From: Novosphingobium barchaimii LL02
GTDB lineage: Bacteria; Pseudomonadota; Alphaproteobacteria; Sphingomonadales; Sphingomonadaceae
Assembly (NCBI RefSeq): GCF_001046635.1
Contig: NZ_KQ130457.1
Span: forward strand, 67,641-131,640
Length of the DNA stretch: 64,000 nt
Direction: 5' to 3'
Below the pieces are notes generated by a model. The model made no database searches. It had not been told where the DNA came from and worked only from the letters and a program-made list of their open reading frames with translations. Below are positions 24,652-33,858 of this stretch, piece by piece; within the stretch, counting starts at the first letter, position 1; each line of letters begins with the position of its first letter. A program made the translations under genes and the position numbers.

Positions 24652-25086
24652 ATGCTCACGTCTGGAATGAAACATTGCGCGTTGGCAGGAGTGTTGCTGC
24701 TTGTTCCCGCAGCTTCCGCCTCCGCTTACGACGGCGCTTCGATTGCCGTGACCGGCCGCGTACCCACGGTCTGTCAGGTCAGCATCTCCGCACCGCCGGC
24801 GCATGCCATCCAAACGGGTGCCAACGATCTTGGCATGATGCGCGAGCTGTGCAACAGCCTCGCCGGCTACAAGATTACGCTGAACCATCCGGCCGGACTG
24901 GTGGACGCCTGGGTGGATGTCGGCGGCGTCCGCGTACCGCTCTCACCGACCCAGACGCACACCGTCATTGTCGATAATCGCACACCCGCTTACCGGGAGC
25001 GCCAGCTGCGTCTGGTCCTGAATCAGGCGCCGGCCGTGGATATGGATTTCAGTCTCGAAGCCGAGCCCAAGGGCGCCGTGTTTTAA
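24652..25086 (+). CDS. Secreted pilin-like protein (fimbrial cluster)
   Basis: A 144-residue protein from the ATG at 24652, preceded by AGGAGGGT. The signal peptide is clear (HCALAGVLLLVPAASASAYD). The mature part begins IAVTGRVPTVCQVSI and has two Cys (VCQV and ELCN), a pattern seen in chaperone-usher pilins. It faces the fimbrial operon convergently, ending 12 bases from the adhesin gene stop. It may be an extra subunit or regulator of the pilus. Family match is moderate. Confidence 0.65.
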   Translation: MLTSGMKHCALAGVLLLVPAASASAYDGASIAVTGRVPTVCQVSISAPPAHAIQTGANDLGMMRELCNSLAGYKITLNHPAGLVDAWVDVGGVRVPLSPTQTHTVIVDNRTPAYRERQLRLVLNQAPAVDMDFSLEAEPKGAVF

Positions 25087-25098
25087 GCTGCGAGGGCC

Positions 25099-26058
25099 TC
25101 AGGGTCGGACCGACGAGCATCCTTCGCCGCCTGCAAGCCCAAGCCGCGGTGAGAACGTGAGCGTGACAACGTCGGCATATTGACCTGCCGGGAGACGATG
25201 CAGATCGTTGCCGGCAAGCTCCACTTGCACGCCATGGTTCCGGCCTCCAGGAGCTGGCGTCTGGCTGCAGGCGATCATTGACCGGTCGGTCACCGGAAAA
25301 CCCGACACCTTCAGCGCGTAGGGAAGGGCGACGTCATCTCCGGCAAAGCGCTTCATGACGCCGCGCTCCTTGTCCACCCGGATCTCGTAAGGCACTGTCG
25401 ACTGGGCGGTTACGGTAAGACCGCGGATGACATTGCCACTGGAGCCGTCCACATCGCCGAAATCGATGCGGCCGCGCTGCGTTCCCATCGATCCGACGAA
25501 CGTCGCTATGCGTTCCGGCACGGTAAGGTCGACCGCGACCTGGCTGCCAAGCTGCATGCCGCGATCTAGTTCCTCACGGCCGGCAAGGCACACGAAGCGC
25601 AGTTCCAGCGGCTGATAATAGTTCCCGGCGACGATTCCCTGACCCGCCGGCACCTGGATGCGGAAGCTCTCGTTAACGTTGTCACCGCTGGCGCCGGCGC
25701 CGAACTGAACTACCGCTCCATTGGTCGGATTGGGCTGCTCCGCGCCGGAGACCAGGACCATGCGTCCGGCATCCCGCATCCAGCGGATATCGTAGCGTAC
25801 CGAATCCCTCCGCCCCAGGGCCGCGCCGCGATTGATCGCGCCGGGATTGGCAAGCACGAGGCGCACGCCTGTGACGCGCGGGTCCAGGCGCCGGACGTGG
25901 ATGGTGAAGTTCCGCTCGATCTCGGCGGGGTTGAACGGGTCGTAGTCGAGGGTGAGTTCGCTCGCGGAGGCGCGGAAATCGGCGCAATTGGCCTTGGCTG
26001 CCTGGGGCAAGGCCAGGGCAAGGACAGCGCAGATCAGGAGCGTGGCGGCGATCTTCAT
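25099..26058 (-). CDS. Fimbrial tip/adhesin-like subunit
   Basis: A 319-residue secreted protein with signal peptide MKIAATLLICAVLALALPQA; the start at 26058 overlaps the usher stop (ATGA). It has two beta-rich parts with four or more Cys (NCADFRA, RFVCLAG, MIACSQT, EGCSSV). This two-domain length, twice a pilin, and its place at the end of the operon fit a tip adhesin of a chaperone-usher pilus. The receptor it binds is unknown. Confidence 0.75.
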   Translation of the reverse strand: MKIAATLLICAVLALALPQAAKANCADFRASASELTLDYDPFNPAEIERNFTIHVRRLDPRVTGVRLVLANPGAINRGAALGRRDSVRYDIRWMRDAGRMVLVSGAEQPNPTNGAVVQFGAGASGDNVNESFRIQVPAGQGIVAGNYYQPLELRFVCLAGREELDRGMQLGSQVAVDLTVPERIATFVGSMGTQRGRIDFGDVDGSSGNVIRGLTVTAQSTVPYEIRVDKERGVMKRFAGDDVALPYALKVSGFPVTDRSMIACSQTPAPGGRNHGVQVELAGNDLHRLPAGQYADVVTLTFSPRLGLAGGEGCSSVRP

Positions 26059-28550
26059 GGGGTTCCCTCGGGCTTCAATGCACCGCCGCGCTGCAATGCG
26101 GCTTCGGTTGTCGTCACGTCGATCATGTAGAAGAGCTTGCCATCGTTCATGGGCATTTCGATGCGCCATTTGCCTGAACGCAGCCCTTGCACGGCGAATT
26201 GGCCGCTGCGGTTGGTGAACATTTGCACCGGCTTGCGATCAGGCGCCGCGATCTCGAAAGCGTTGCCGCCCACCAGTTCGAGCGGCTCGCCGCTCGGCAT
26301 CAGCAATTGGCCGGTATAAGTGACGAAGTAATCCGAGCCGATCTCTACCAGATGGCCCGAGCGATAGGGCGGCCTGAACTGGACGATGCCCGATCCGATG
26401 TCATAGCCGGCGGGCGCCTCGGGCACGTCATAGGTCATCAGGCGGGGAGAATAGGACGTCAATTGCGACATGACCGCGCCGCCGAACGTGCCGGACTTGG
26501 CGACGTACTCGTCCTTGCGGGGATCGATGTAGACGGACTTGCCTTCCAGTGAGGCATGGGGCTTCACGATCGCGAAACTGTCGTAGATCGGTCGGGACAA
26601 GGCGACACTGCCGCCGGCATAGGCTACCGAGAAGGCCGTGCGCAGCGAAGTGCGCTGATCGATGATCGCGCCGCTGTTCGAGAACGATGTGTTGTGGGCC
26701 GCGCCGAGTTCCGCACGATTGAGGAGCACGTTGGCGGCGGCATTGACGCCTACCGAATCCTCGACCCGGTCGATGTTTGCCGAGGCATTGTAGGATCCGA
26801 CACCTGTGCCGCTGGAGCGCTGGTAACTGAGGCGGGCGCGCTCGCGCTGGGTATCGAGATCGGCGGTGACGCTCGAACTCCGGTCGAAGCGGTAGATCAG
26901 CGAAACCCGGGCGCCCGGCCCGGACCTGCGCTCGCTGCTTTGGTAGGATGCTTCCGCTGTCAGCAGCAATCGCTGGTTGGGCCGCCACCCGTATGTGGCG
27001 CGCGCGGTGGACTGGTCCGTCCGATCGCCGCGGGCCACCGAATAGAACCCGTCGAGGCTGAAATAGTGGTCGGCGCCCAGCGACTGGGAGTACGTTGCCC
27101 CTAGATCAAGAGCGTAGGGGTTGCTGGCGGAGAGGCTGTCCGGCAGCGCGAAGTTCCTGCTGGTAGCCTGGATGGAAGCGGTCAGCGAGCGGGCATTGCC
27201 GCCCGTGCCAACGCGTGAAAGCTCGTAGCCGACATTGACGGCATAGCCGCTGCCGACATCCTTGTTGTGCGAGCCGGCGAGGTTGAAGGCCAGGGTGCCG
27301 AGGGGCGAGGCCCAGACCACCTCGGCACCGCCCACGCCGCCCCGGCGCTGAAGCTGGAAGTTGCCGCCGACGGTCAATTCCTCGTTCAGGCCGTGGCGAT
27401 AGAAGCCGGAGAGGATCGGATCGTCGCTGTAGTGGCGGCCGCTGGTACGGAACGGCGCTTTCACACCGCCATAGAGCCCGAACTCGCTGAGGCCGGCGGC
27501 AAGCAGGGTCCGGTCGAAATTGATGGAAAACGAGATCACGTTCTCGCGGCCGCTATCGTCCCGGACAATCAGCCGCACATCATTGGACCCTTGCGCGAAG
27601 GGAAAGTCGCCGATGTCGTAAGTGCCCGGATTGAGACGGGTTACCTGCACCGATTGGCCGTTTACGACCGTCTCGACCGTGGAGGCACGGGTCAGGGTGA
27701 ACGACCTTTGACCGCGCGGCTGGATGTTGCGCTGCGGATCGAGGTCCGCATAGACCCGCGAAAGCGAGAGGCCCGCCATCGGGCTGGACCCGGAAAAACC
27801 GCGTGATACAGGTTCCAGATCGCCTACGGTATATCGGGCGGTGCCTCGCGCGTCGTCGTAGACGATGCGGGTGCCTTCGCGCCGGAAGCTGTCCTGGATG
27901 CTGCCTTCGTTCTCGAGCACGAAACCGCTGACCCGCACCGCGCTATCGAAGACGATGTTCGGCGTCTGGAACCCGGTCCGGCTGCCCTTGTGCACGTAGT
28001 CGCTGTTGACGAAGGCCGTGAGGTAGGCAGAGACATCTTCGGCGGGTTGGATCGGCGCTGCCAGGGGGTCGTAGCCCATGACGCGGATCGATTGTCGCAC
28101 GCGAAGGGCAGGGTCCAGCGTCATCAGCAGGCCGAGGCTGGCCTGGTCATAAGCGAGGCCAATCCCGACGGCTTGCAAGTCGCCGGTAGAGATTGCAGCC
28201 TTGCTCTCAATTCCGACGGCGACCCTCGTCCACGCCTCGGTCGAGAGAATGCCGCGCAGCAGGGCAAGCAGTTCCTTGGTGTCGACCAGAATACGGTCAT
28301 CGGCGGCTAGCGTGTAGGAAATCTCGCCCAGGACGAAGCCGTTGTCGGACAGCGGCCCCCCCATGGGGATGTCGCGCCCGGTTCGGTTGAGGCGCTGCAA
28401 GGGAAGTGCGGGGCGTTCGCCCGGCGTTGTCGCCTTTTCGGCCAGCGAGGGCACACCCGTGTGCGCATAGGCAGCGAGTGAACCGAACAGCGTCAGTCCC
28501 GGCGCAAGGCCCGTGAGGCCCAAGAGGTAGAGGCAGCGGCGGTTTGCCAC
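26055..28550 (-). CDS. Fimbrial outer-membrane usher
   Basis: An 831-residue usher that forms the outer-membrane pore through which chaperone-bound pilins are assembled. After a signal peptide (about 1-30) it shows the N-terminal chaperone-binding region and the barrel with GDLEPVSRGFSGSSPMAGLS, a plug-like middle (PGTYDIGDFPFAQGSNDVRL) and C-terminal plate domains. The GTG at 28550 is taken as start, 4 bases after the chaperone stop. Length is normal for an usher. Confidence 0.9.
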   Translation of the reverse strand: MANRRCLYLLGLTGLAPGLTLFGSLAAYAHTGVPSLAEKATTPGERPALPLQRLNRTGRDIPMGGPLSDNGFVLGEISYTLAADDRILVDTKELLALLRGILSTEAWTRVAVGIESKAAISTGDLQAVGIGLAYDQASLGLLMTLDPALRVRQSIRVMGYDPLAAPIQPAEDVSAYLTAFVNSDYVHKGSRTGFQTPNIVFDSAVRVSGFVLENEGSIQDSFRREGTRIVYDDARGTARYTVGDLEPVSRGFSGSSPMAGLSLSRVYADLDPQRNIQPRGQRSFTLTRASTVETVVNGQSVQVTRLNPGTYDIGDFPFAQGSNDVRLIVRDDSGRENVISFSINFDRTLLAAGLSEFGLYGGVKAPFRTSGRHYSDDPILSGFYRHGLNEELTVGGNFQLQRRGGVGGAEVVWASPLGTLAFNLAGSHNKDVGSGYAVNVGYELSRVGTGGNARSLTASIQATSRNFALPDSLSASNPYALDLGATYSQSLGADHYFSLDGFYSVARGDRTDQSTARATYGWRPNQRLLLTAEASYQSSERRSGPGARVSLIYRFDRSSSVTADLDTQRERARLSYQRSSGTGVGSYNASANIDRVEDSVGVNAAANVLLNRAELGAAHNTSFSNSGAIIDQRTSLRTAFSVAYAGGSVALSRPIYDSFAIVKPHASLEGKSVYIDPRKDEYVAKSGTFGGAVMSQLTSYSPRLMTYDVPEAPAGYDIGSGIVQFRPPYRSGHLVEIGSDYFVTYTGQLLMPSGEPLELVGGNAFEIAAPDRKPVQMFTNRSGQFAVQGLRSGKWRIEMPMNDGKLFYMIDVTTTEAALQRGGALKPEGTP

Positions 28551-28554
28551 GACG

Positions 28555-29325
28555 TCATTTGCTTCCGGCCGGATTTAACTCGACCGAGAGGGTGCCGCCG
28601 GCATCCGGAAGTTCGACGTTGATCGGGAAAATTCGCCTGGCTTTCGAAGGCACCAGCCCGAGACCCATGCTCTCGCGGATCTCCTCGGGTTCGAATGTCT
28701 TGCGATACGCCTCGGAACCGTCCTCGCGCCGCTCGATCAGGGTCATGCGGTTGGTGGCGACGTAGCCGTAATTGGTGCCGTCGTTGGCGATCGTGATGAC
28801 CGGCTGCGGTTTCCCAGCGGCATCCGTGCCGACCTTGGCCTCCACGATCTTGAGCGAAGGCGCATCGCCGTTCGTTCCGACGCTGACGAGGACCTTGAAG
28901 CGATGTAGGACCTGAATCGCGTTCTGGCTTTCCGGCATGGCAACCGGAAGCTGGGCGATGGTCACATAGAAGTGGCGGCTTTCGCCTTCCAACGGCTGAC
29001 CGATCCACTGGACGCGGAACGCCTGGGACTGATTGCCAGCTAGGGTGGCCTGGCTGGGGAATACGAGGACATCCTCGCTTTCGACGTCTTCAGCCTCGCG
29101 AAGTTCTCCATTCACGACATTGACTGGGTGAATCGTCACTTCGACAGGCACGGTATCGGGGAAGGTGTTCTGCAGAGTGATGATGGCCGAAGCCCGTCGA
29201 CCTGCCGTCTGCAGGTCGACCACGACAGGCTGCACGTTCAGAGCGAGGCTGGGACCGGTGGTCGCCATCAGCGCGAGGAACGACAGCAGCGGGCGCAGTG
29301 CGCGCCGGGCAAGAGGCGTGGTCAT
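28555..29325 (-). CDS. Periplasmic fimbrial chaperone
   Basis: A 256-residue PapD-like chaperone. A signal peptide (residues about 1-28) is followed by two immunoglobulin-like domains. In domain 1 the strand LNVQPVVVDLQTAGRRASAI precedes FRVQWIG, and the G1-strand segment NAIQVLHRFKVLVSV donates a strand to pilins. It folds and delivers subunits to the usher. It lies between the pilin and usher genes, as expected for one operon. Confidence 0.88.
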   Translation of the reverse strand: MTTPLARRALRPLLSFLALMATTGPSLALNVQPVVVDLQTAGRRASAIITLQNTFPDTVPVEVTIHPVNVVNGELREAEDVESEDVLVFPSQATLAGNQSQAFRVQWIGQPLEGESRHFYVTIAQLPVAMPESQNAIQVLHRFKVLVSVGTNGDAPSLKIVEAKVGTDAAGKPQPVITIANDGTNYGYVATNRMTLIERREDGSEAYRKTFEPEEIRESMGLGLVPSKARRIFPINVELPDAGGTLSVELNPAGSK

Positions 29326-29393
29326 GAGGAGGTCTCGGGAAGCAGGGGCAGGGGAAGCCGGAGGCGGACGCAGGCGCCCGCCTCCGAGCGAGA

Positions 29394-30008
29394 TCAGGCA
29401 GCCGGGGTCAGCTCGATCGAGACGTAACCCGAGTAGTTGCCAGCAGCCAGCCGACGATCGGTTAGCGACGACCAGTTGGTGGCGGTGCGGCTGGAGCCGT
29501 TCGAGGTGGCAACAGCGGCACCTTGGCTGGCAGCCTTGACGAACTCGACGCGGGTAGCGGCCGAGCTGAGGCTGTCGTGGCCGCCGAAGCGCTGAGCCAC
29601 GGTCGAGCCACCGTCGGTCGAGGTCGAGTCGAGTGCAAGGCCGTTGATCGAGGTGTCGAGGTTGTAACGGATGAACTGAGCGAAATCGCCCTGGGCCAGG
29701 CCAGCGCCGGAAGCGCCGTCAAGGGCGAGCACGGCGCGGGCCACGCGGACGTTGCTGCCGCCGTTGTTGCAGAAAGCAACGACGCGCGCGTCGGTCAGCT
29801 TCTGGGCGATTTCTTCGGTAACGGTCGAACGGACCTTTGCATTGGCATCGGTCAGATCGCCTAGGGTGATCGACGAAGCCTGCGACGAGATGCCGCACTT
29901 GCTGTCGACCTGTGCATTGATGTCGATGCGCGTATCGGCAGCCTGGGCCGAACCGGCGGCGACTGCGAAAACGGCTGCCGCGCTGGCGGCGAGGATCGAA
30001 CGCTTCAT
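29394..30008 (-). CDS. Major pilin subunit (secreted)
   Basis: A 204-residue protein from the ATG at 30008, preceded by AAGGAG on its strand. The signal peptide is MKRSILAASAAAVFAVAAGS AQA-like, with the mature protein starting near ADTRIDINAQVDSKCGI. Cys residues in SKCGI and AFCNNGG suggest the pilin disulfide. The C-terminal GNYSGYVSIELTPAA is the beta-strand end typical of CU pilins. Likely the main rod subunit, directly upstream of the chaperone. Confidence 0.8.
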   Translation of the reverse strand: MKRSILAASAAAVFAVAAGSAQAADTRIDINAQVDSKCGISSQASSITLGDLTDANAKVRSTVTEEIAQKLTDARVVAFCNNGGSNVRVARAVLALDGASGAGLAQGDFAQFIRYNLDTSINGLALDSTSTDGGSTVAQRFGGHDSLSSAATRVEFVKAASQGAAVATSNGSSRTATNWSSLTDRRLAAGNYSGYVSIELTPAA

Positions 30009-30163
30009 ATTCAACTCCTTGAGTATCTTGACGCTGGAACGCGTCGGAGAATAGAAGACCGCTTTCGCGGGTCTTGCGACTTGCACCGGCTACCGGGACA
30101 GGCGGCCGATGGTTGAGCGGCGCGTTGACCCAACGCGCCGCCCTCCGTGCGGGTGGACTGCAA

Positions 30164-30757
30164 TTATGCGCGTGGTCCAACCACCAGAATGAGAGTGTCC
30201 TTGTAACGCCCCGCCGCGAGACGGGGCTGGGCTAGAGCTTGCGCTGGCCAATCGATCGAGATCACGGCATTGCGACCGACACTGATGCCGGCGCCGGACT
30301 TAAGGCCGCGTCCGGGAACGAAGCTTGCAAAGGCGCACCGCCCGCCGTCCGCAATCTCGTCGGATGCACAGGGCGCACTGCGAACGGCACCCTTGTCGGT
30401 TTCGAGCATGACCGAAACCCGGTAGTGCTTGCTGAAGGAGAAGCCCGAGCCGTCGTCGTTCGCATCGACGTTCGTCAATGCGCCGCGCTGCGACGTTACG
30501 CCCAGGGCATAGGGGGTGTTGCAGTCGAGCCCGACCGCGAGAGAGAAGTTGGCGGCGCTTTCAAGATCGCGCGGCGCGGTGATGCTGGTCGGGCCGTTAG
30601 CGGCGAACCCACATCGTTCCTTGATGCGGGCGACGACATCGATCGCGACGGATTCCGTTGCGGCCTGCGCCGGGCCGATGATGAGCAGCGCGACAAGCAG
30701 CGCGCTGCCGGCCTTGATGGCGGCAGGCGACAGCCGCCATGAACGATCAAACATCAT
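30164..30757 (-). CDS. Minor pilin subunit (secreted)
   Basis: A 197-residue protein from the ATG at 30757 (a second ATG is one codon later). It has a signal peptide (ALLVALLIIGPAQAATES) and a pilin-like mature part: RIKERCGFAANGPTS, LDCNTPYALGV, AGRYKDTLILVVGPRA. It resembles the downstream pilin in layout, with two conserved Cys near the N-terminal half and a C-terminal strand. It is first in the fimbrial operon, 155 bases before the next pilin. Confidence 0.75.
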   Translation of the reverse strand: MMFDRSWRLSPAAIKAGSALLVALLIIGPAQAATESVAIDVVARIKERCGFAANGPTSITAPRDLESAANFSLAVGLDCNTPYALGVTSQRGALTNVDANDDGSGFSFSKHYRVSVMLETDKGAVRSAPCASDEIADGGRCAFASFVPGRGLKSGAGISVGRNAVISIDWPAQALAQPRLAAGRYKDTLILVVGPRA

Positions 30758-31171
30758 CAAGCCCCCGCTTAACGTGTGACCGGCATGATCAGCCCCTGCC
30801 GGTTACATCTTTACGCCCAGCACCGGGCGCCGTCGGGGGCTTAGAAAGACGAAGCAGGGCAAGCAATTGCTAAATGTTAGTTAACAACAACTCTGTTCAT
30901 TTTGGGACAGTTTGTAAATGGAATATGAAGCGACATATTCCGAATATGCGCCGGATTCTATTTGCCATGACCCAATCGATTGTCACCTCTGAAGGCGAAC
31001 ATTCGCTGAAGGTAATGGGAAGGACCGGCTTTGGTTGACTGCCGCGGGATAGCAGACCGTCAGCACCCGAGGAGCGGAAATCGGCGCCTGAATAGCAACA
31101 AAGGGTCGGATCCTCGCATTCCATAATGCAGGCATTTATGCTGAGATCGCCAATCTAAAAGGATTATCCTG
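30758..31171. promoter_or_regulatory. Divergent promoter region with inverted repeat
   Basis: About 414 bases, low in GC, without a gene. At 30920-30941 the perfect 8-base arms GGAATATG and CATATTCC flank 6 bases, followed by a third GAATATG half. It lies about 165 bases upstream of the fimbrial operon and is a plausible regulator-binding site; the regulator is unknown. Confidence 0.45.
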
Positions 31172-31816
31172 ATGCTCGACGGCCCCCGCCTCGCCACGCT
31201 CTCCGGCACAGCCCCCACCGGACTGGTGGTCCTGCTTCATGGATACGGCTCCAATGGCGAAGATCTGATCTCGCTGGCGCGCATGATCCAGCCCGCCTTG
31301 CCCGATGCGGCCTTTGTGGCGCCCAACGCCCCTTTGCGGATCCCCCACATGGCCGCCGCTTACCAGTGGTGGCCGATCGAGACCTTTTCGATGGCGGAAC
31401 GTACGGCGGGCGCGGCGGCTGCGGCGCCGGCTCTCGATGCTTTCCTCACTGCAGAGCTCGAAGCGGCCGGGCTGACCGGCGACCGCCTGCTGCTCGTCGG
31501 GTTCAGTCAGGGGACGATGATGGCACTCCACGTCGGGTTGCGCCGGACAGAGACGGTCGCCGGGATCGTCGGAATCTCGGGCATGCTGATCGCGCCGGAT
31601 CAACTGGAAGCGGATATCCGCAGCCGCCCGCCGGTCCTGCTGATCCACGGTACGGAAGACGAGGTCGTGCCGTTCCGCTCCATGGATCTGGCTAACGCCG
31701 CGCTCACGGCAGCCGGCGTGCCGGTCGAGATGCACGTCTCGCCGGGGCTGGGCCACAGCGTCGGGCAGGATGGCCTTGAGGCAGCTGCGGCGTTCGCCCG
31801 GACCGTCATCGGTTGA
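31172..31816 (+). CDS. Phospholipase/carboxylesterase family hydrolase
   Basis: A 214-residue alpha/beta hydrolase. The oxyanion region is LLHGYGSNGEDL. The catalytic triad is Ser112 (LVGFSQGTMM), Asp163 (HGTEDEVVP) and His195 (PGLGHSVGQ). The NAPLRIPHM and QWWPIE stretches are typical of this small cytosolic esterase family. It hydrolyses short acyl esters; the physiological substrate is unknown. It is convergent with the aldo/keto reductase gene. Confidence 0.9.
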   Translation: MLDGPRLATLSGTAPTGLVVLLHGYGSNGEDLISLARMIQPALPDAAFVAPNAPLRIPHMAAAYQWWPIETFSMAERTAGAAAAAPALDAFLTAELEAAGLTGDRLLLVGFSQGTMMALHVGLRRTETVAGIVGISGMLIAPDQLEADIRSRPPVLLIHGTEDEVVPFRSMDLANAALTAAGVPVEMHVSPGLGHSVGQDGLEAAAAFARTVIG

Positions 31817-31850
31817 ATACGGCGCTTGCGCACTCTGACCGCAGCGGATT

Positions 31851-32720
31851 TCAGGCGCCCGCCACGACGTCGATCTCGTTGAGAACGTCCGGCGACAACC
31901 GCAGGTTCTCGGCCGCCAGATTCTCGGTCAGATGCGCAACGCTCGAGGTACCTGGGATCAGCAGCAGGTTGGGCGAACGCGCCAGCAGCCACGCCAGCGC
32001 AACCTGCAACGGGCTGGCTTCGAGCTGCGCCGCGATCCGGGAAAGCCCATCCGACTGGATCGGACTGAAGCCGCCCAGCGGGAAAAACGGGACATAGGCG
32101 ATCCCCTGGCCGGCCAGGTATTCCACCAGCGCATCATCAGCACGGTGGACGAGATTGTACTGGTTCTGGACGCAGACCACCGGCGCAATCTTCTGCGCTT
32201 CGGCCACCTGCGCTGGGGTGACGTTGCTGAGGCCAAGATGCCGGATCAGTCCTTGCTCCCGCAATTGCGCAAGCGTGGAGAGCTGTGCTTCGAGCGATCC
32301 TTCACTCGGCGCGTGGACATCGCCCATCAGCCTCAGGTTGACGACTTCGAGCCGCTCCAGTCCCAGATTGCGCAGGTTGTCATGCACCGCCTGCGTCAGT
32401 TCGGCGGGGCTCTGCGCCGGGAGCCACGAGGCATCGTCACCACGTATCGCACCCACCTTGGTCACGATGACCAGATCATCGGTATAGGGATGCAGCGCTT
32501 CGCGGATGATCTGGTTGGTGACGTGCGGTCCGTAGAAGTCGCTCGTGTCGATATGGTTGACTCCGGCCTCTACTGCGGCGCGCAGGACCGCAATCGCGGC
32601 GGCGCGATCGCGCGGCGGGCCGAATACGCCGGGGCCTGCAAGCTGCATGGCGCCATAGCCCATCCGGTTGACGGTACGGTCGCCGAGTTCGAAGGTCTTC
32701 GCTGTGGCAAGATCGGTCAT
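31851..32720 (-). CDS. Aldo/keto reductase, YdbC/PdxI-like
   Basis: A 289-residue NADPH-dependent aldo/keto reductase from the ATG at 32720. Visible: RMGYGAMQLAGPGVFG, HIDTSDFYGP (Asp and Tyr), VIVTKVGA (Lys) and VVNLRLMGDV, where the usual catalytic His is absent. The remainder (GLSNVTPAQVAEAQKIAPVV, YVPFFPLGG, LLLIPGTSSVAHL) is very close to the E. coli YdbC (PdxI, pyridoxal reductase) pattern. Probable role is reduction of pyridoxal or a related aldehyde. The LysR-type gene next to it is divergent and probably its former regulator. Confidence 0.85.
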   Translation of the reverse strand: MTDLATAKTFELGDRTVNRMGYGAMQLAGPGVFGPPRDRAAAIAVLRAAVEAGVNHIDTSDFYGPHVTNQIIREALHPYTDDLVIVTKVGAIRGDDASWLPAQSPAELTQAVHDNLRNLGLERLEVVNLRLMGDVHAPSEGSLEAQLSTLAQLREQGLIRHLGLSNVTPAQVAEAQKIAPVVCVQNQYNLVHRADDALVEYLAGQGIAYVPFFPLGGFSPIQSDGLSRIAAQLEASPLQVALAWLLARSPNLLLIPGTSSVAHLTENLAAENLRLSPDVLNEIDVVAGA

Positions 32721-32818
32721 GCGCAAGTCTCCTGTGAAGGTGCGACCAGGCATATGAACCGGTTGCCAACGATCGATAAGCCGTGCAGTTCAGCACAGGC
32801 TGTACGAGAATATGCACA

Positions 32819-33723
32819 ATGGCGACTGAACTCGACGATCTATCGGCTTTCGTAGCCGTGGCCCGCGCAGGCGGTTTTCGCGAGGCCGCGCGGGTATCGG
32901 GCGTTTCCGCATCCGGTCTCAGCGAAGCGCTTCGACGGCTGGAGGCGCGGCTGGGCGTGCGCCTGCTGCACCGCACGACGCGCAGCATCTCGACCACCGA
33001 AGCGGGCACCCGGTTGTTCGAGCGCCTCTCCCCCGCCCTTAACGAGATCGATGCCGCACTCGACGCCGTCCATGCCGAGACCGACCAGCCGGCCGGCACC
33101 CTGCGCCTCAACGTCCCGGCGAATGTCGCCAGAACTGTCCTTCCCGGCATCCTGCCGCCATTCCTGAAAGCGCATCCCCAGATCCGGGTGGAGTGACCGT
33201 GGAAGACAGCTTCGTCGATATTCTCGCCTCCGGGGCCGACGCCGGCATCCGCTACGAGGAACGGCTGGAGCAGGACATGATCGCGTTACCGATCGGACCA
33301 CGGTCGCAGCGGATAATCACGGCGGCGGCTCCGGCCTATCTCGATGTCCATGGCCGCCCCGCGCATCCCCGCGACCTTCTTCACCACGCATGCCTGCGCC
33401 TGCGCTTCTCCAGCGGTGCGCTGGCTATCTGGGAATTCGAGCGCGGCGACGACGTGATCCGTATCGACCCGCCCGGCCCTCTCCTTATCCAGCCCGGCTC
33501 GGCTTGCGACCTGCTGGTCGAGGCCGCGATAGCGGGGCTCGGTGTCGTACGGCTCTTCGAGGACTGGGTTGCCCCGGCCATGCAGTCAGGGGCCTTGGAA
33601 CGGATACTCGACGAATGGGACGAGCCGTTCTCGGGGCCGATGCTGTATTATTCCGGCCGCCGCCAGCTTCCGCCTCCCCTCAGGGCCTTCATCGACTTCA
33701 CCAGGAAGGAGCCATCTGAATGA
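32819..33723 (+). pseudogene. Frameshifted LysR-family regulator
   Basis: The N-terminal frame from the ATG at 32819 encodes a LysR helix-turn-helix (LDDLSAFVAVARAGGFREAA, SEALRRLEARLGVRLLHRTT) and runs to HPQIRVE, then TGA at 33194. A second frame resumes at once with VEDSFVDILASGADAGIRYE. The normal sequence reads HPxIRVEVTVED, so a single G appears to be missing at 33190-33196. If real, the effector-binding domain is lost; if a sequencing error, the gene is intact (about 301 residues). Confidence 0.78.
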
Positions 33724-33858
33724 GCTCGACTGGTCGGCAACTACCCGAACCGGACAGGCAGCACCTAAGGCTGAAAAATTGGCTGCTGAACAATCGCAAT
33801 GGGTCGGCCTCTTCTGAAGCGTTCTACCTATGGCCGTTACGTCCACAGGAGATGTGTC

